This document shows positions 54,636-63,600 of a stretch of DNA of 64,000 nucleotides, piece after piece; the stretch's first letter is position 1; every line of letters begins with the position of its first letter. Source of the DNA: Bacteroides sp. (GTDB lineage Bacteria; Bacteroidota; Bacteroidia; Bacteroidales; UBA7960). A program made the position numbers and the translations under genes. Where the stretch lies: the NCBI GenBank assembly GCA_036351255.1, contig JAZBOS010000079.1, forward strand, positions 28,018 through 92,017. The letters run 5' to 3'. A model generated the notes under the pieces. The model saw nothing but the letters and a program-made list of their open reading frames with translations, was not told the DNA's origin and ran no database searches.

Positions 54636-55784
54636 ATGATCAAAAGCATTCAGAATAAATTTAGCGAACTCTTTGGCGGCCAGGGCTCCGTTTACGCTTC
54701 ACCGGGGCGTGTAAACCTGATCGGCGAACATACAGACTACAACGAAGGCTTTGTATTACCCGGAGCCATCGATAAGGCCATATATTTAGCCATCCGACCT
54801 AACGGCAGCAAGCAGGTCAATGCCTTTTCCGTCGATTACAATGAAACAGTTTCCTTTCTCCCTTCAAAGGAGAAACAAAAAGCACACTGGGCCAATTACA
54901 TCCTTGGAGTGGTGATGGAATTGCAGGAAACCGGGGCTGAGACTGAGGGCTTTGACTGTGTATTTGGGGGCGACATCCCCCTTGGTGCGGGGCTTTCTTC
55001 TTCTGCGGCCCTCGAAAGCGTCTTTGCCTTTGCCCTCAATGACCTGTTCGGCCTTGGCAAGAGCCGGGCAGGACTGGCCCGCATTGGTCAGTTGGCCGAG
55101 CATCACTATGCGGGGGTGCGCTGCGGCATCATGGACCAGTTCGCCTCTCTCCACGGGCAGGCTGGCCAGCTCATCAAACTCGACTGCCGCTCGCTCGAGT
55201 TTGAACGCATCCCCTTCGATCCCCAGGCTGCCGGCTATCGTCTCGTCCTGATCGATACGATGGTTAAACACAGCCTGGCCTCTTCGGAATACAACGTGCG
55301 CAGGCAGCAATGCGAAGCAGGCGTAGCGGTGGTCAGGCAGAAACACCCTTCAGTAAACAGCCTGCGCGATATCAGCCCTGAAATGCTGAATGAAAGCAAA
55401 AGCCTGATGGAACCCATTGTGTTTCAGCGCTGCCAGTATGTCATTGAAGAAAACCTCAGGCTGCTCAGGGCCTGCGATGCCCTTCAGGAAAATGACCTGC
55501 CCACTTTCGGGCAAATGATGACGGGCTCGCACGAAGGTTTGCGCCACAAATTCGAGGTAAGCTGCGTAGAGCTCGACTTCCTGGCCGACCTGGCAACAAA
55601 AACCTCGGGCATCCTTGGCGCACGTATGATGGGCGGCGGATTCGGGGGCTGCACCATCAACCTGGTAAGTGCCGCAGCCCACGATGCCTTCATTGACGAT
55701 GCCACCGGAAACTTTGAAAAGAAATTCGGCCTGAAACCCAGGGTCTATGATGTAGTGATCAGCGAGGGAGCGAGGAAGCTATAG
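54636..55784 (+). CDS. galK: Galactokinase
   Basis: The 382 residues show the GHMP kinase motifs: GRVNLIGEHTDYNEGFVLP (the galactokinase signature, 24-42), LGAGLSSSAALESVFAF (phosphate-binding motif) and GGGFGGCTINLV near the C-terminus. It phosphorylates galactose at C1. No galT, galE or galM is in the window. Right after the stop codon a G-rich repeat begins. Confidence 0.96.
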   Translation: MIKSIQNKFSELFGGQGSVYASPGRVNLIGEHTDYNEGFVLPGAIDKAIYLAIRPNGSKQVNAFSVDYNETVSFLPSKEKQKAHWANYILGVVMELQETGAETEGFDCVFGGDIPLGAGLSSSAALESVFAFALNDLFGLGKSRAGLARIGQLAEHHYAGVRCGIMDQFASLHGQAGQLIKLDCRSLEFERIPFDPQAAGYRLVLIDTMVKHSLASSEYNVRRQQCEAGVAVVRQKHPSVNSLRDISPEMLNESKSLMEPIVFQRCQYVIEENLRLLRACDALQENDLPTFGQMMTGSHEGLRHKFEVSCVELDFLADLATKTSGILGARMMGGGFGGCTINLVSAAAHDAFIDDATGNFEKKFGLKPRVYDVVISEGARKL

Positions 55785-55805
55785 GTTCAAGGTTGCAGAC
55801 CGGGA

Positions 55806-55834
55806 CTCCCCCTTTGGAGGGGGTTGGGGGGAGG
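55806..55834. repeat. GC-rich hairpin repeat after galK
   Basis: CTCCCCC (55806-55812) can pair with GGGGG (55819-55823) or with GGGGGAG (55827-55833). The sequence type, C-run, TTTGGA, then several G-runs, is common between Bacteroidota genes, from memory. The G-runs could also form a quadruplex. Confidence 0.55.
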
Positions 55835-55942
55835 TTGCTGGAAGTTCAAGGTTCAAAATTCCAGTTTCAGGTTCGTCCAAAATCTCAAATCAAAAATCGT
55901 TAATCGTTGATCTGAAATCAAGGACATCCCCCTTTTTCACCA

Positions 55943-56447
55943 GAGAAACGATAAAAACGATAAAAACGATAACTTTCTCTTTTCTACGGCTTCCCTTTTC
56001 CCCCGCTGAGAAATTATCAATATTATCAAAATTATCAATATTGTCACCTTCTCATTTTGAAGATATCTGCTTGGAGCAAGAAGATTTCACGGATTTTAAC
56101 GGATTACACGGATGAGGGCGTGGGGCATGGAGCATGGGGGGTTGAATTTCAGCCGCGTAGCGGCGACCGTATGGCAGAATAATCTAGGCCACCCCTCCCG
56201 ATTGTTGGTAAACCTGAGACATCATCCATTTTTGAAATTGGATATTTTGAAGATTCATCGATAATGTAAAAGGAATAAGCAGGCCAGACAATCCCCCCTC
56301 TCCTGTCTCTGGGAAAAAAGAAATTCTCATTTTGGAGGATTGACAATATTGACAATATTGACAATTTCTCAAACGCGCGAAACAGCGAAATCCTCAGAAA
56401 AGAGAACTTTACTGTTTTTATCGTTTTTATCGTTTTTATCGTTTCTC
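55943..56447. repeat. Large inverted repeat made of minisatellites
   Basis: The left arm has three ACGATAAAA-type units (55943-55972) and several TATCAATAT-type units (about 56008-56046). The right arm has, in reverse order and orientation, TATTGACAA units (about 56340-56369) and TTTTATCGT units (56412-56447). The first 30 nt of the left arm are the exact reverse complement of 56418-56447. The spacer holds about 260 bp with no convincing gene. It occupies most of the 865-bp gap 55785-56649. Confidence 0.75.
56152..56164. repeat. Small GC-rich hairpin in the centre of the inverted repeat
   Basis: GCCGC-GTA-GCGGC is a perfect stem in AT-rich surroundings. It is followed by GACCGTATGGCAGAATAAT and GGCCACCCCTCCC, which looks like a conserved dispersed sequence. 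Confidence 0.4.
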
Positions 56448-56460
56448 CGAAAAATCAGTG

Positions 56461-56575
56461 AAAGGCTGTTGGCTGTTGGCTGTTGGCTATTGGCTGTTGG
56501 CTGTTGCTATTGCTCATCTCTCATCTCTCACCTCTCACCTCTCATCTCTCACCTCTCACCTCTCACCTCTCTTCC
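56461..56575. repeat. Tandem simple repeats
   Basis: About seven copies of a CTGTTGG-type heptamer (56465-56511) are followed by CTCATCTCTC/CTCACCTCTC repeats to 56575. Such tracts may vary in length between strains. Confidence 0.7.
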
Positions 56576-56587
56576 TCCTACTCTCTT

Positions 56588-56632
56588 CGTACCACGCTCG
56601 TGTAAGGTTCGAGTGGATACGACCAAATTAGG
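56588..56632. repeat. Short palindromic element (copy 4) downstream of the binding-protein gene
   Basis: CGTACCACGCTCGTGTAA (56588-56605) has a diverged inverted copy at 56616-56632 (reverse complement CCTAATTTGGTCGTATC). It lies 17 bp beyond the stop codon at 56650, read on the minus strand, just as copy 2 lies after the DUF5723 gene. Confidence 0.65.
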
Positions 56633-56649
56633 TCTTTGTCCGGAATTTG

Positions 56650-58290
56650 CTATTGAAATCTGGCCCTTCGCAGGTCGAGGTGGTTCAGGGGGTTGTTGGT
56701 CATTCCTTCCATAGAAACGGGCACAAAGCGAACACTCTGGTCATAAAACAGGAAGACCACCGGGGCTTTCTCAATCAGGATCTGGTCCATTTCCCTGTAA
56801 AGGGCTTGCCTTAAACTATCGCTGGTGATGGCAAGGGATTGTTCGTAAAGCCTGTCGAAACGGGCATCGGTGAAGCGGGTGTAATTGGGTCCGTCGGGGG
56901 CGTGATTTTTGCTGTAGAACAGGGCCAGGTAGTTCTCGGCATCGGGGTAGTCGGCGATCCACGAGGCGCGAAACATCCTGGCCTCGCCTTTGGCCATCAT
57001 CTCGCGCAGGGTGGCCGGTGGCATCACATCGATGGCCACCGCAATGCCGATCTTCGACAATTCGTGCTGGATGAACTGGCTGATGTCGAGATAATTCTGG
57101 TTGGTATGCAGGGTCAGTCGCGGCAGGCCCTGTCCGCCGGGGAAGCCGGCTTCGGCCAGCAACTGCCTGGCGCGGTCCGGATCATACGAATAACCTCCTT
57201 CATTGGTGGGGAATCCGGGCATCCCCACCGGGATAAACCCCGCGTGGGCGGGGATGCCGATGTTGTTTCGCAGGTAACGGATCATCTTCTCGCGGTCGAA
57301 GCCCAGGTTGATGGCCTGGCGGACTTTTGCCTCACGCAAGGGCCAGTCAGCGGGCAGGCTCTGCTCATCGACCAGGATACCCAGGTATTCGGTATTCAAG
57401 AAAGGCTTCGAGATCATTTTATACCGTCCGGCATAGCGGGGCTGCAGCCTGCCTTCGGGGGTCAGGATCTCGTCCTTATAGCTGGCGTCGACGCTGCTCA
57501 GGAAGTCGAGGTTTCCCTTGATGAATTCGAGGAAAGCTGTCTGACGGTCGATGATAAAGCTAATGGCAACGGCATCGAGGAATGGCAGGCGCTGATCGCC
57601 ATCATATTCAAAATAATGTTCATTTTTCAGCAGCACCAGCTTCACCCCTTCTTTCCAGTACTGGAAGCGGAAAGGCCCCGTTCCGACCGGATTTTTCCTG
57701 AAATTCTCCCCATAGCACTCAATGGCTTCAAAGGGCACCACGGCCGTGTATTGCATGGTGAGCAAGCCAGCAAAGGCAGGGAAAGGCTGGCTGAGGGTAA
57801 TGACCAGGGTGGTGTCGGAGGTTGCTTCAACCGCCAGGCTGCCATCAGGCAAGCGTTTCACAGGGTTCATCACCCACGTGCCCGGGGCATTCAACTGCGG
57901 GTCCATCAATCGCGAAAAGCTGTAAACAAAATCCGCAGCCACCACCTTACGCCCCTTACCTTCAGGGAAGCAGACATTGTTGTGGAAAAAAACATCACCA
58001 TTCAAGCTAAAGGTATAGATCAGCCCGTCGGGCGAGACCCTATAGCTTTTGGCAATGGCAGGTTTGATGTTCAGGTTTTCATCCAGTTGCAACAGGCCGT
58101 TAAATAGCTGTGAGGTAGCCCAGATGTTGGCCTGGTTGCGTGCATAGAGCGGGTCGAGCGAGGTGATGTTGGCGGCTTCATTATAGCGAAAAACCATCCC
58201 ATCCTCCTTCTCGGCGGGACTGCGGCTGCAGGAGGCAAAGATCAGCAGGAAAAGAAGAAAAAGAAGGGAATGCCTGCACAAATATTCCAT
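56650..58290 (-). CDS. Peptide/nickel-type ABC substrate-binding lipoprotein
   Basis: This 546-residue protein has a lipoprotein signal ending FASC (Cys21). It matches family 5 extracellular solute-binding proteins: ITSLDPLYARNQANIWATSQ near the N-terminus, NPVGTGPFRFQYWKEGVKLV in the middle and GYSYDPDRARQLLAEAGFP later. Such proteins deliver oligopeptides or nickel to ABC permeases. No permease or ATPase gene is adjacent, so partners are elsewhere. It is the last gene of an operon after the SRPBCC-like gene (45 nt gap). Confidence 0.88.
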   Translation of the reverse strand: MEYLCRHSLLFLLFLLIFASCSRSPAEKEDGMVFRYNEAANITSLDPLYARNQANIWATSQLFNGLLQLDENLNIKPAIAKSYRVSPDGLIYTFSLNGDVFFHNNVCFPEGKGRKVVAADFVYSFSRLMDPQLNAPGTWVMNPVKRLPDGSLAVEATSDTTLVITLSQPFPAFAGLLTMQYTAVVPFEAIECYGENFRKNPVGTGPFRFQYWKEGVKLVLLKNEHYFEYDGDQRLPFLDAVAISFIIDRQTAFLEFIKGNLDFLSSVDASYKDEILTPEGRLQPRYAGRYKMISKPFLNTEYLGILVDEQSLPADWPLREAKVRQAINLGFDREKMIRYLRNNIGIPAHAGFIPVGMPGFPTNEGGYSYDPDRARQLLAEAGFPGGQGLPRLTLHTNQNYLDISQFIQHELSKIGIAVAIDVMPPATLREMMAKGEARMFRASWIADYPDAENYLALFYSKNHAPDGPNYTRFTDARFDRLYEQSLAITSDSLRQALYREMDQILIEKAPVVFLFYDQSVRFVPVSMEGMTNNPLNHLDLRRARFQ

Positions 58291-58335
58291 CTGGGCCTGA
58301 TTGAAGCATCAAAGATAATGGTAAATAAAGATATT

Positions 58336-58788
58336 TCAATCGTGATGGTTCAATCGCTTATAATAGCTGGCATATTGCCAGGTCCTGGGAAGAAAAAACA
58401 AAAAGAGCAAGGGATAAATCAACAGGTCGAGCAGCCACCATGGGGTCTGATATTCAATCATATCGACCAGGGCAGTTTGATGTTCACCGAGGGAAACCAC
58501 GCGATGGGTATGCTGCCAGAATTTCATCCGAAAGGGCATCGTAAGACCGCGGTCGACAAACCTGTATTCCCTGGGCCCTGTCCACACGTCGCGGATAACC
58601 ACCTTAAAATCGTTGAAAAGGGGCGGGCGGAACCGGATATGCACGATATCCCCCGGTTTTTGGCCATCATAGCGCACCAGGCTGGCCAGCCCAAATGGAG
58701 GCAATAAGAAACGGAAGAGCGCCTCATTGAAGCCGTCGGCAACGATGCTAAAATCTTTCCGCACCCTGGATTTTAATACGATCTTCAT
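58336..58788 (-). CDS. SRPBCC-like ligand-binding protein
   Basis: This 150-residue protein resembles the SRPBCC fold: an initial beta strand (MKIVLKSRVRKDF), helix (EALFRFLLPP), then strands such as IVHIRFRPP and KVVIRDVWTG, and a C-terminal long helix ending RTWQYASYYKR. No catalytic residues are recognisable. It overlaps the Usp gene by four bases (ATGA) and so is translated together with it. Confidence 0.62.
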   Translation of the reverse strand: MKIVLKSRVRKDFSIVADGFNEALFRFLLPPFGLASLVRYDGQKPGDIVHIRFRPPLFNDFKVVIRDVWTGPREYRFVDRGLTMPFRMKFWQHTHRVVSLGEHQTALVDMIEYQTPWWLLDLLIYPLLFLFFLPRTWQYASYYKRLNHHD

Positions 58789-59894
58789 GCCCGGAAAACC
58801 AGAAGAGGGATGTTGCTCTGGTGCAGCAATTTTTTGGCAATGCTGGGGTTGAACAGCCTGACAAACAGGTTACGTTTGCGATTGGTCAGGGCAATTAAAT
58901 CCACCTTATGTTCGCGGGTAAATTCACCAAGATCCGTAACCGGGTCCTCCCCTTTCAGCAAATGGCACTCTACCCGGATTCCGGGATTCACTTTCAGGAA
59001 ATAATCTTTCAAAGCATCCATTTTTACCTGGTCCCAGGTTTCTTTGGCTTCTTTGGACATGTGCACGCAGAAGATGCGCACCTTAAAGCCTGACACAATG
59101 CCCATCAGGCGGCGAATAGCCACATAATCCGATTCGTCGAAATCGGTGGCATAAACAATGTTTCTGACGTCAGGGGTGGCGCTGAATACGGAATTTTCGG
59201 GAATTGCCAGCACGGGTACGCGTGTGCGGTCAAACAGGCGACTTACTACGGTGCCGATGATATCGCTCTGCTGATCTCCTTTCCCTTTGGTTCCCAGGAC
59301 AATGATGCCGGGCTTGTAATCGCGGGCTACCTGGGCAATCTGATCTTCGGCAACTCCTTCCCGGAGGGAATACCCGATTTTAACACCCCCGAAGCCTTTC
59401 TCACGGGCTGCCTTGCGGATGTTATCAACGAACCCGAGCAGGTTCTTTCGGGCGTTGCTTTCCATTTCCCGGAGGTTGATGTCCATGTCAACCTGGATGC
59501 TGTAGGCATCTGTAATGGGTACCAAGTCAACGATTGGGGCATAATACACATGGAGTATCTTGATTTCGGCCTTCAGTCGGTCGGCCAGGTTCAGTGCATA
59601 ATGACATGCATTTTCAGAATAAGCAGAAAAGTCAACCGGAACCAAGATGCGTCGTATGGAACGCAAATGTTTTTTCTCGGTTTCCTCTTGTTCAGCTTTC
59701 CATTCAGCCATCAGCCTGAGGGCTTTTTCCACCTGCGAGGCGCGAATCTGCACTTGCACCCCTTCGGAGGCTGCACCCTGTATCAGGTGTACATGCTTCA
59801 GGAAACACGCGATGCCGGCACCCTCCAGTTTGGCTTTCAGCACTTCGGCAGCGGTGTAATGATCTGTTGCTAAGGTAACCAGGCGCTCTTCCAT
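58785..59894 (-). CDS. DUF2007-like domain fused to tandem universal stress domains
   Basis: The protein is 369 residues. Residues about 1-70 resemble DUF2007 (HYTAAEVLKAKLEGAGIACF and the later VQIRASQVEKALRLM), a small signal-transducing domain. Residues about 80-235 form a Usp domain with the ATP-binding motif GTKGKGDQQSDIIGT (GxxGx9GT type). Residues about 240-369 form a second Usp domain in which this motif is absent, so only the first should bind nucleotide. It overlaps the SRPBCC-like gene and leads a three-gene operon. Confidence 0.85.
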   Translation of the reverse strand: MEERLVTLATDHYTAAEVLKAKLEGAGIACFLKHVHLIQGAASEGVQVQIRASQVEKALRLMAEWKAEQEETEKKHLRSIRRILVPVDFSAYSENACHYALNLADRLKAEIKILHVYYAPIVDLVPITDAYSIQVDMDINLREMESNARKNLLGFVDNIRKAAREKGFGGVKIGYSLREGVAEDQIAQVARDYKPGIIVLGTKGKGDQQSDIIGTVVSRLFDRTRVPVLAIPENSVFSATPDVRNIVYATDFDESDYVAIRRLMGIVSGFKVRIFCVHMSKEAKETWDQVKMDALKDYFLKVNPGIRVECHLLKGEDPVTDLGEFTREHKVDLIALTNRKRNLFVRLFNPSIAKKLLHQSNIPLLVFRA

Positions 59895-60600
59895 GGCTTT
59901 GGGTTTTTTAAAACAATCTTTTTATATAGCTTTTCGCTATAAATTTACAAAAATTGCAGCCCAAACGCAAAGCAAAACGCCCTATTTTAATCCTTTCAAA
60001 GAACGGGAAAGTCCTCCCCTCCCGGTCAAAAATTTCCGGGCCTCAATATTAGAGATAAAATCAATACCAAGCAAGCCTTGAGGCGGCTTTTTTTAAACAT
60101 TTGTTTTGTTTACAAAAGAATCCTTGTTTTCGATCCGTTATTTATCCTTTTTTTTACACAAAAAATAAACCTGACCAATAATTCTTAATTATTTTCTTTC
60201 CTTAATCCTTACCAAAAATATTTTTCAGACAAGAAATTGAATTTTTAACCACAATTTATTTTATTCTATCGATTTTTTTTATAACTTTCAACTTCAGAAA
60301 CCGTTCTCCCCTTTCAGTCCGTTCTTTGGGCTGTTTTGTCCAGCACTCACCGGGCGCCCTCCCCGCCTTGCTGACTAGAACTTATCAAGTTTTTTTTTCA
60401 AAAAGCTGGCAAGTTCTTTAAGCCCTGAAACCTGGTTTCCGGGCATTAAAAAAAAAAAATCCAATCCATCCCCTGGTTCAGGTTTGGGGATCCATGCAGG
60501 CCTTCACTTTTCTTCTCCCTTTTCTCTAACCTGGGAATATTCTCAGAATTACAGGCCCGCCAAGGATTTAAACGTTTGTTTATCCTAAAAAGATTAGAAA
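59895..60600. other. Long divergent gap before the head-repeat gene
   Basis: This 706-bp gap is AT-rich (60100-60300). It holds a weak stem CCTCAA/TTGAGG (60041-60083) and a hairpin GCCC..GGGC at 60422-60444 followed by an A run. I see no good -7 box for the downstream gene; TTTAAACGTTTG near 60570 is a near-match. No ORF of interest. A possible leader or regulatory RNA cannot be judged by eye. Confidence 0.45.
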
Positions 60601-63600
60601 ATGAAACGCATCTTACTATTGTCTCTTGGCTTGGTCTATTGCCTGGCCATCCTGGCGCAGCCTTTCACGGGAAGCCAGGCAGCAAGCCAGGCTATGCCTC
60701 CTGAAAAAACGGCAAGCGTGCCAACAACCATTGACTTCCAGGGTCATTTGACCGACACGGAGGGCAATCCCCTGAACCTGAGCATCACTATGACCTTTAA
60801 CCTGTATGATGTTGAAACAGGAGGCACGGCCTTGTGGTCGGAGGCGCAACTGGTGCAGATCTCCGATGGCCTGTTCCAGGTCAGGCTGGGTGCAAGCAAT
60901 CCGCTGGACCCTGGACTTTTCAGCAGTGCTGACCGCTGGCTGGGCATTCAAGTGGGCGCCGAGGCCGAGATGAGCCCGCGCACCAAATTTTCGAGTGCGG
61001 GATTTGCCCTGCATGCCGAGGAAGCCGACCCCTCGTGGACAGGCAGCACCAACCCCAACGATCCCCTGGGCAGGATGGGCCGTGTGGGGATCGGCACCAA
61101 CGATCCGGATGCCCTGCTGCACACCTATGGCACCGGCACCGGGCAGGGCAACGTGGTTTTCGAAGGGGCTTTCAAAACGGCAAGCCCCGGGGATCCCCCG
61201 CTATCGGGTTCGGGAACCCGCCTGATGTGGTATCCCGACAAGGCGGCCTTTCGGGCCGGAGCCATCCAGGGCAGCCAATGGGATGCTGCAAACACCGGGC
61301 TATTCTCTACGGCCATGGGACTCAGCACCACCGCCTCGGCCGATTATTCCACCGCCCTGGGCAGCAACACCTTTGCCTCCGGATCGAAATCCATTGCCGC
61401 AGGCAGTCATTCCCGGGCGAAAGGGGCATGTTCCATGGCCATGGGCGACAGCGCCGTGGCAGCGGGCGGTTTCTCCACAGCTTTCGGGCGCCACACCCTG
61501 GCCGGGGAGTTCTATTCGACGGCCATGGGCATGGAGACCAGTGCCTTGGGCAGCGGGTCAACCGCCATGGGCGGATTTACCAACGCTTCGGGAAGTTATT
61601 CCACGGCCATGGGATCGTATACCACCGCCTCGGGGGCATCCTCGGTGGCAATGGGGGCGCACACCAACGCCACGGCCCCCTCGGCCACCGCTATGGGCTA
61701 TCAGACCACGGCCTCGGGAAATTACGCCACCGCCCTGGGCTCGACCACCACCGCCTCAGGCGTCTATGCCACGGCCCTGGGATTCCAGACCACTGCATCG
61801 GGTGTCGGGGCCCTGGCCATGGGGCAGAACACCACGGCGCCCTCCTATGGTGAAACCGCGGGCGGGACCTTCAACACCCTCTACACCCCGGCCGGGGTCA
61901 CCTCCTGGGAGGAGGCCGACCGCCTCTTTGTCATCGGGAACGGCACCTCAGATGCCGGGAGAAGCAATGCCCTGACCATTTTGAAAAACGGCCACCTGGG
62001 CCTTGGCACGGACAGCCCGCTGGCCCTGCTGCATGCCGAAGGAATGGGCACCGGGAAAGGGAATGTAGTTTTTGTTGGTGAATATAATTTGGAAAGTCCT
62101 GCCCCCCCACCTATTTCGGGAGCTGGAACACGTTTGATGTGGTATCCCGATAAGGCTGCCTTCAGGGCCGGCTCTGTGAATGACAATCAATGGGATATGG
62201 AATCCATAGGGCCATTCTCCGTTGCTTTGGGCAGGAGAAACACGGCTTCAGGCTATGGTTCCCTTGCTACCGGCGTCAGCACCATTGCATCAGGCGACAG
62301 ATCAACAGCCATTGGGGAATTTACGGTGGCTTCAGGGAATGGTTCAACAGCCATGGGAGACCAGGCAACGGCCTCAGGTTCCGTCTCAACAGCCATGGGA
62401 TTCAAGACGACAGCCTCCGGAAATGCTTCAACGGCAATGGGAGACAACACCACGGCTTCAAGCAAGGCTTCCCTGGCGGTTGGAAAATACAATATTGGCG
62501 GGGGCACTCCAGGGTTATGGGTTGAAACCGACCCCCTGTTTGAAATTGGCATAGGAGATTTTGAAACGCCAGAAAATGCCCTCACCGTTTTAAAAAACGG
62601 GAATGTGGGTCTTGGCACGCACACGCCGGAGGCCCTGCTACATGCCGAAGGAATGGGTACCGGGGAAGGGAATGTGGTTTTTGTGGGCAATATTAAAGAT
62701 ACACCAGGTGGTCCGCCTGTGTCCGGCACAGGAACAAGGATGATGTGGTATCCTGATAAAGCAGCATTCCGGGCTGGTTTTGTTGATGGTGACCAGTGGG
62801 ATCAAGGGAATATTGGAAATAATTCAAGCGCAATGGGAATTAATGCCTTAGCCTCAGGACTTTGTTCAATTGCAATGGGTGATGGAGCAGCCGCTAGGGG
62901 TGCTCATTCAACAGCAATGGGTCATAACACAACCGCTTATGCTACATCAACTGCAATGGGTTGTAGCACATTATCTAATGGTTTGTTCACCACCGCAATG
63001 GGTTATTTCACGAAATCTTCCAGCAAATATTCAACCGCCCTTGGAATTTACAACATTGGTGGCGGTAACCCCCTTGATTGGGTACAAACCGATCCTCTTT
63101 TCGAGATAGGCAATGGAACGTCAGAAGGTACCAGGAACAATGCCCTCACCGTTTTAAAAAACGGGAATGTGGGGATCGGGACGGCCACCCCTGCCTACCG
63201 GCTGGATGTTTACGGGAACAGCCGCATTCAGCTTACCAAGGGAAACGGGGCCTGGATGGCCCTGCGCACCGATGGAACCATGCTTGATTTCTCCTTTACA
63301 GGTCATCCCCTGGCCATCCAGGGCGCGGCCGACGGGGAAAACATCCTTCTGAATCCCATCAAGGCCAACAAAGTAGGGATCAGGACCTGGTCGCCCGTGT
63401 ATGACCTGGATGTAAACGGAAATATCCGGGCCACCGGGAGTGTCTACTATGGCGGAACGGAAGGTACGGCCAATGGAACCCCCTATACCAAACCCGACTA
63501 CGTCTTTGAAGAAAGCTATGAAACCCTCGGCCCCGACCAGGTGGAGGCATTCCTGCTCCGCGAAAAACACCTGCCCTGGATCACCTCTGCCGAACAGGAG

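Noticed and set aside
55943..56447. Possible CRISPR array
   Set aside because: Units are 9 nt and contiguous, with no spacers of uniform length and no cas genes nearby.
56600..56625. GGTTCGAGT, resembling a tRNA T-arm
   Set aside because: No acceptor, D or anticodon arms flank it; it belongs to a palindromic repeat copy.
56839..58107. 422-codon frame opposite the solute-binding lipoprotein gene
   Set aside because: The sense-strand protein has a clear family and lipobox; the antisense product is low-complexity and matches nothing I recognise.
60422..60444. Hairpin next to an A-run as a terminator for the Usp operon
   Set aside because: The A/T tract is on the wrong side for the minus strand, and the Usp gene lies upstream in transcription direction, not before it.
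61035..61853. 272-codon frame in another phase inside the head-repeat gene
   Set aside because: It arises from the GC-rich 42-nt repeats read in a second frame (His/Gly/Gln-rich), with no start signal.
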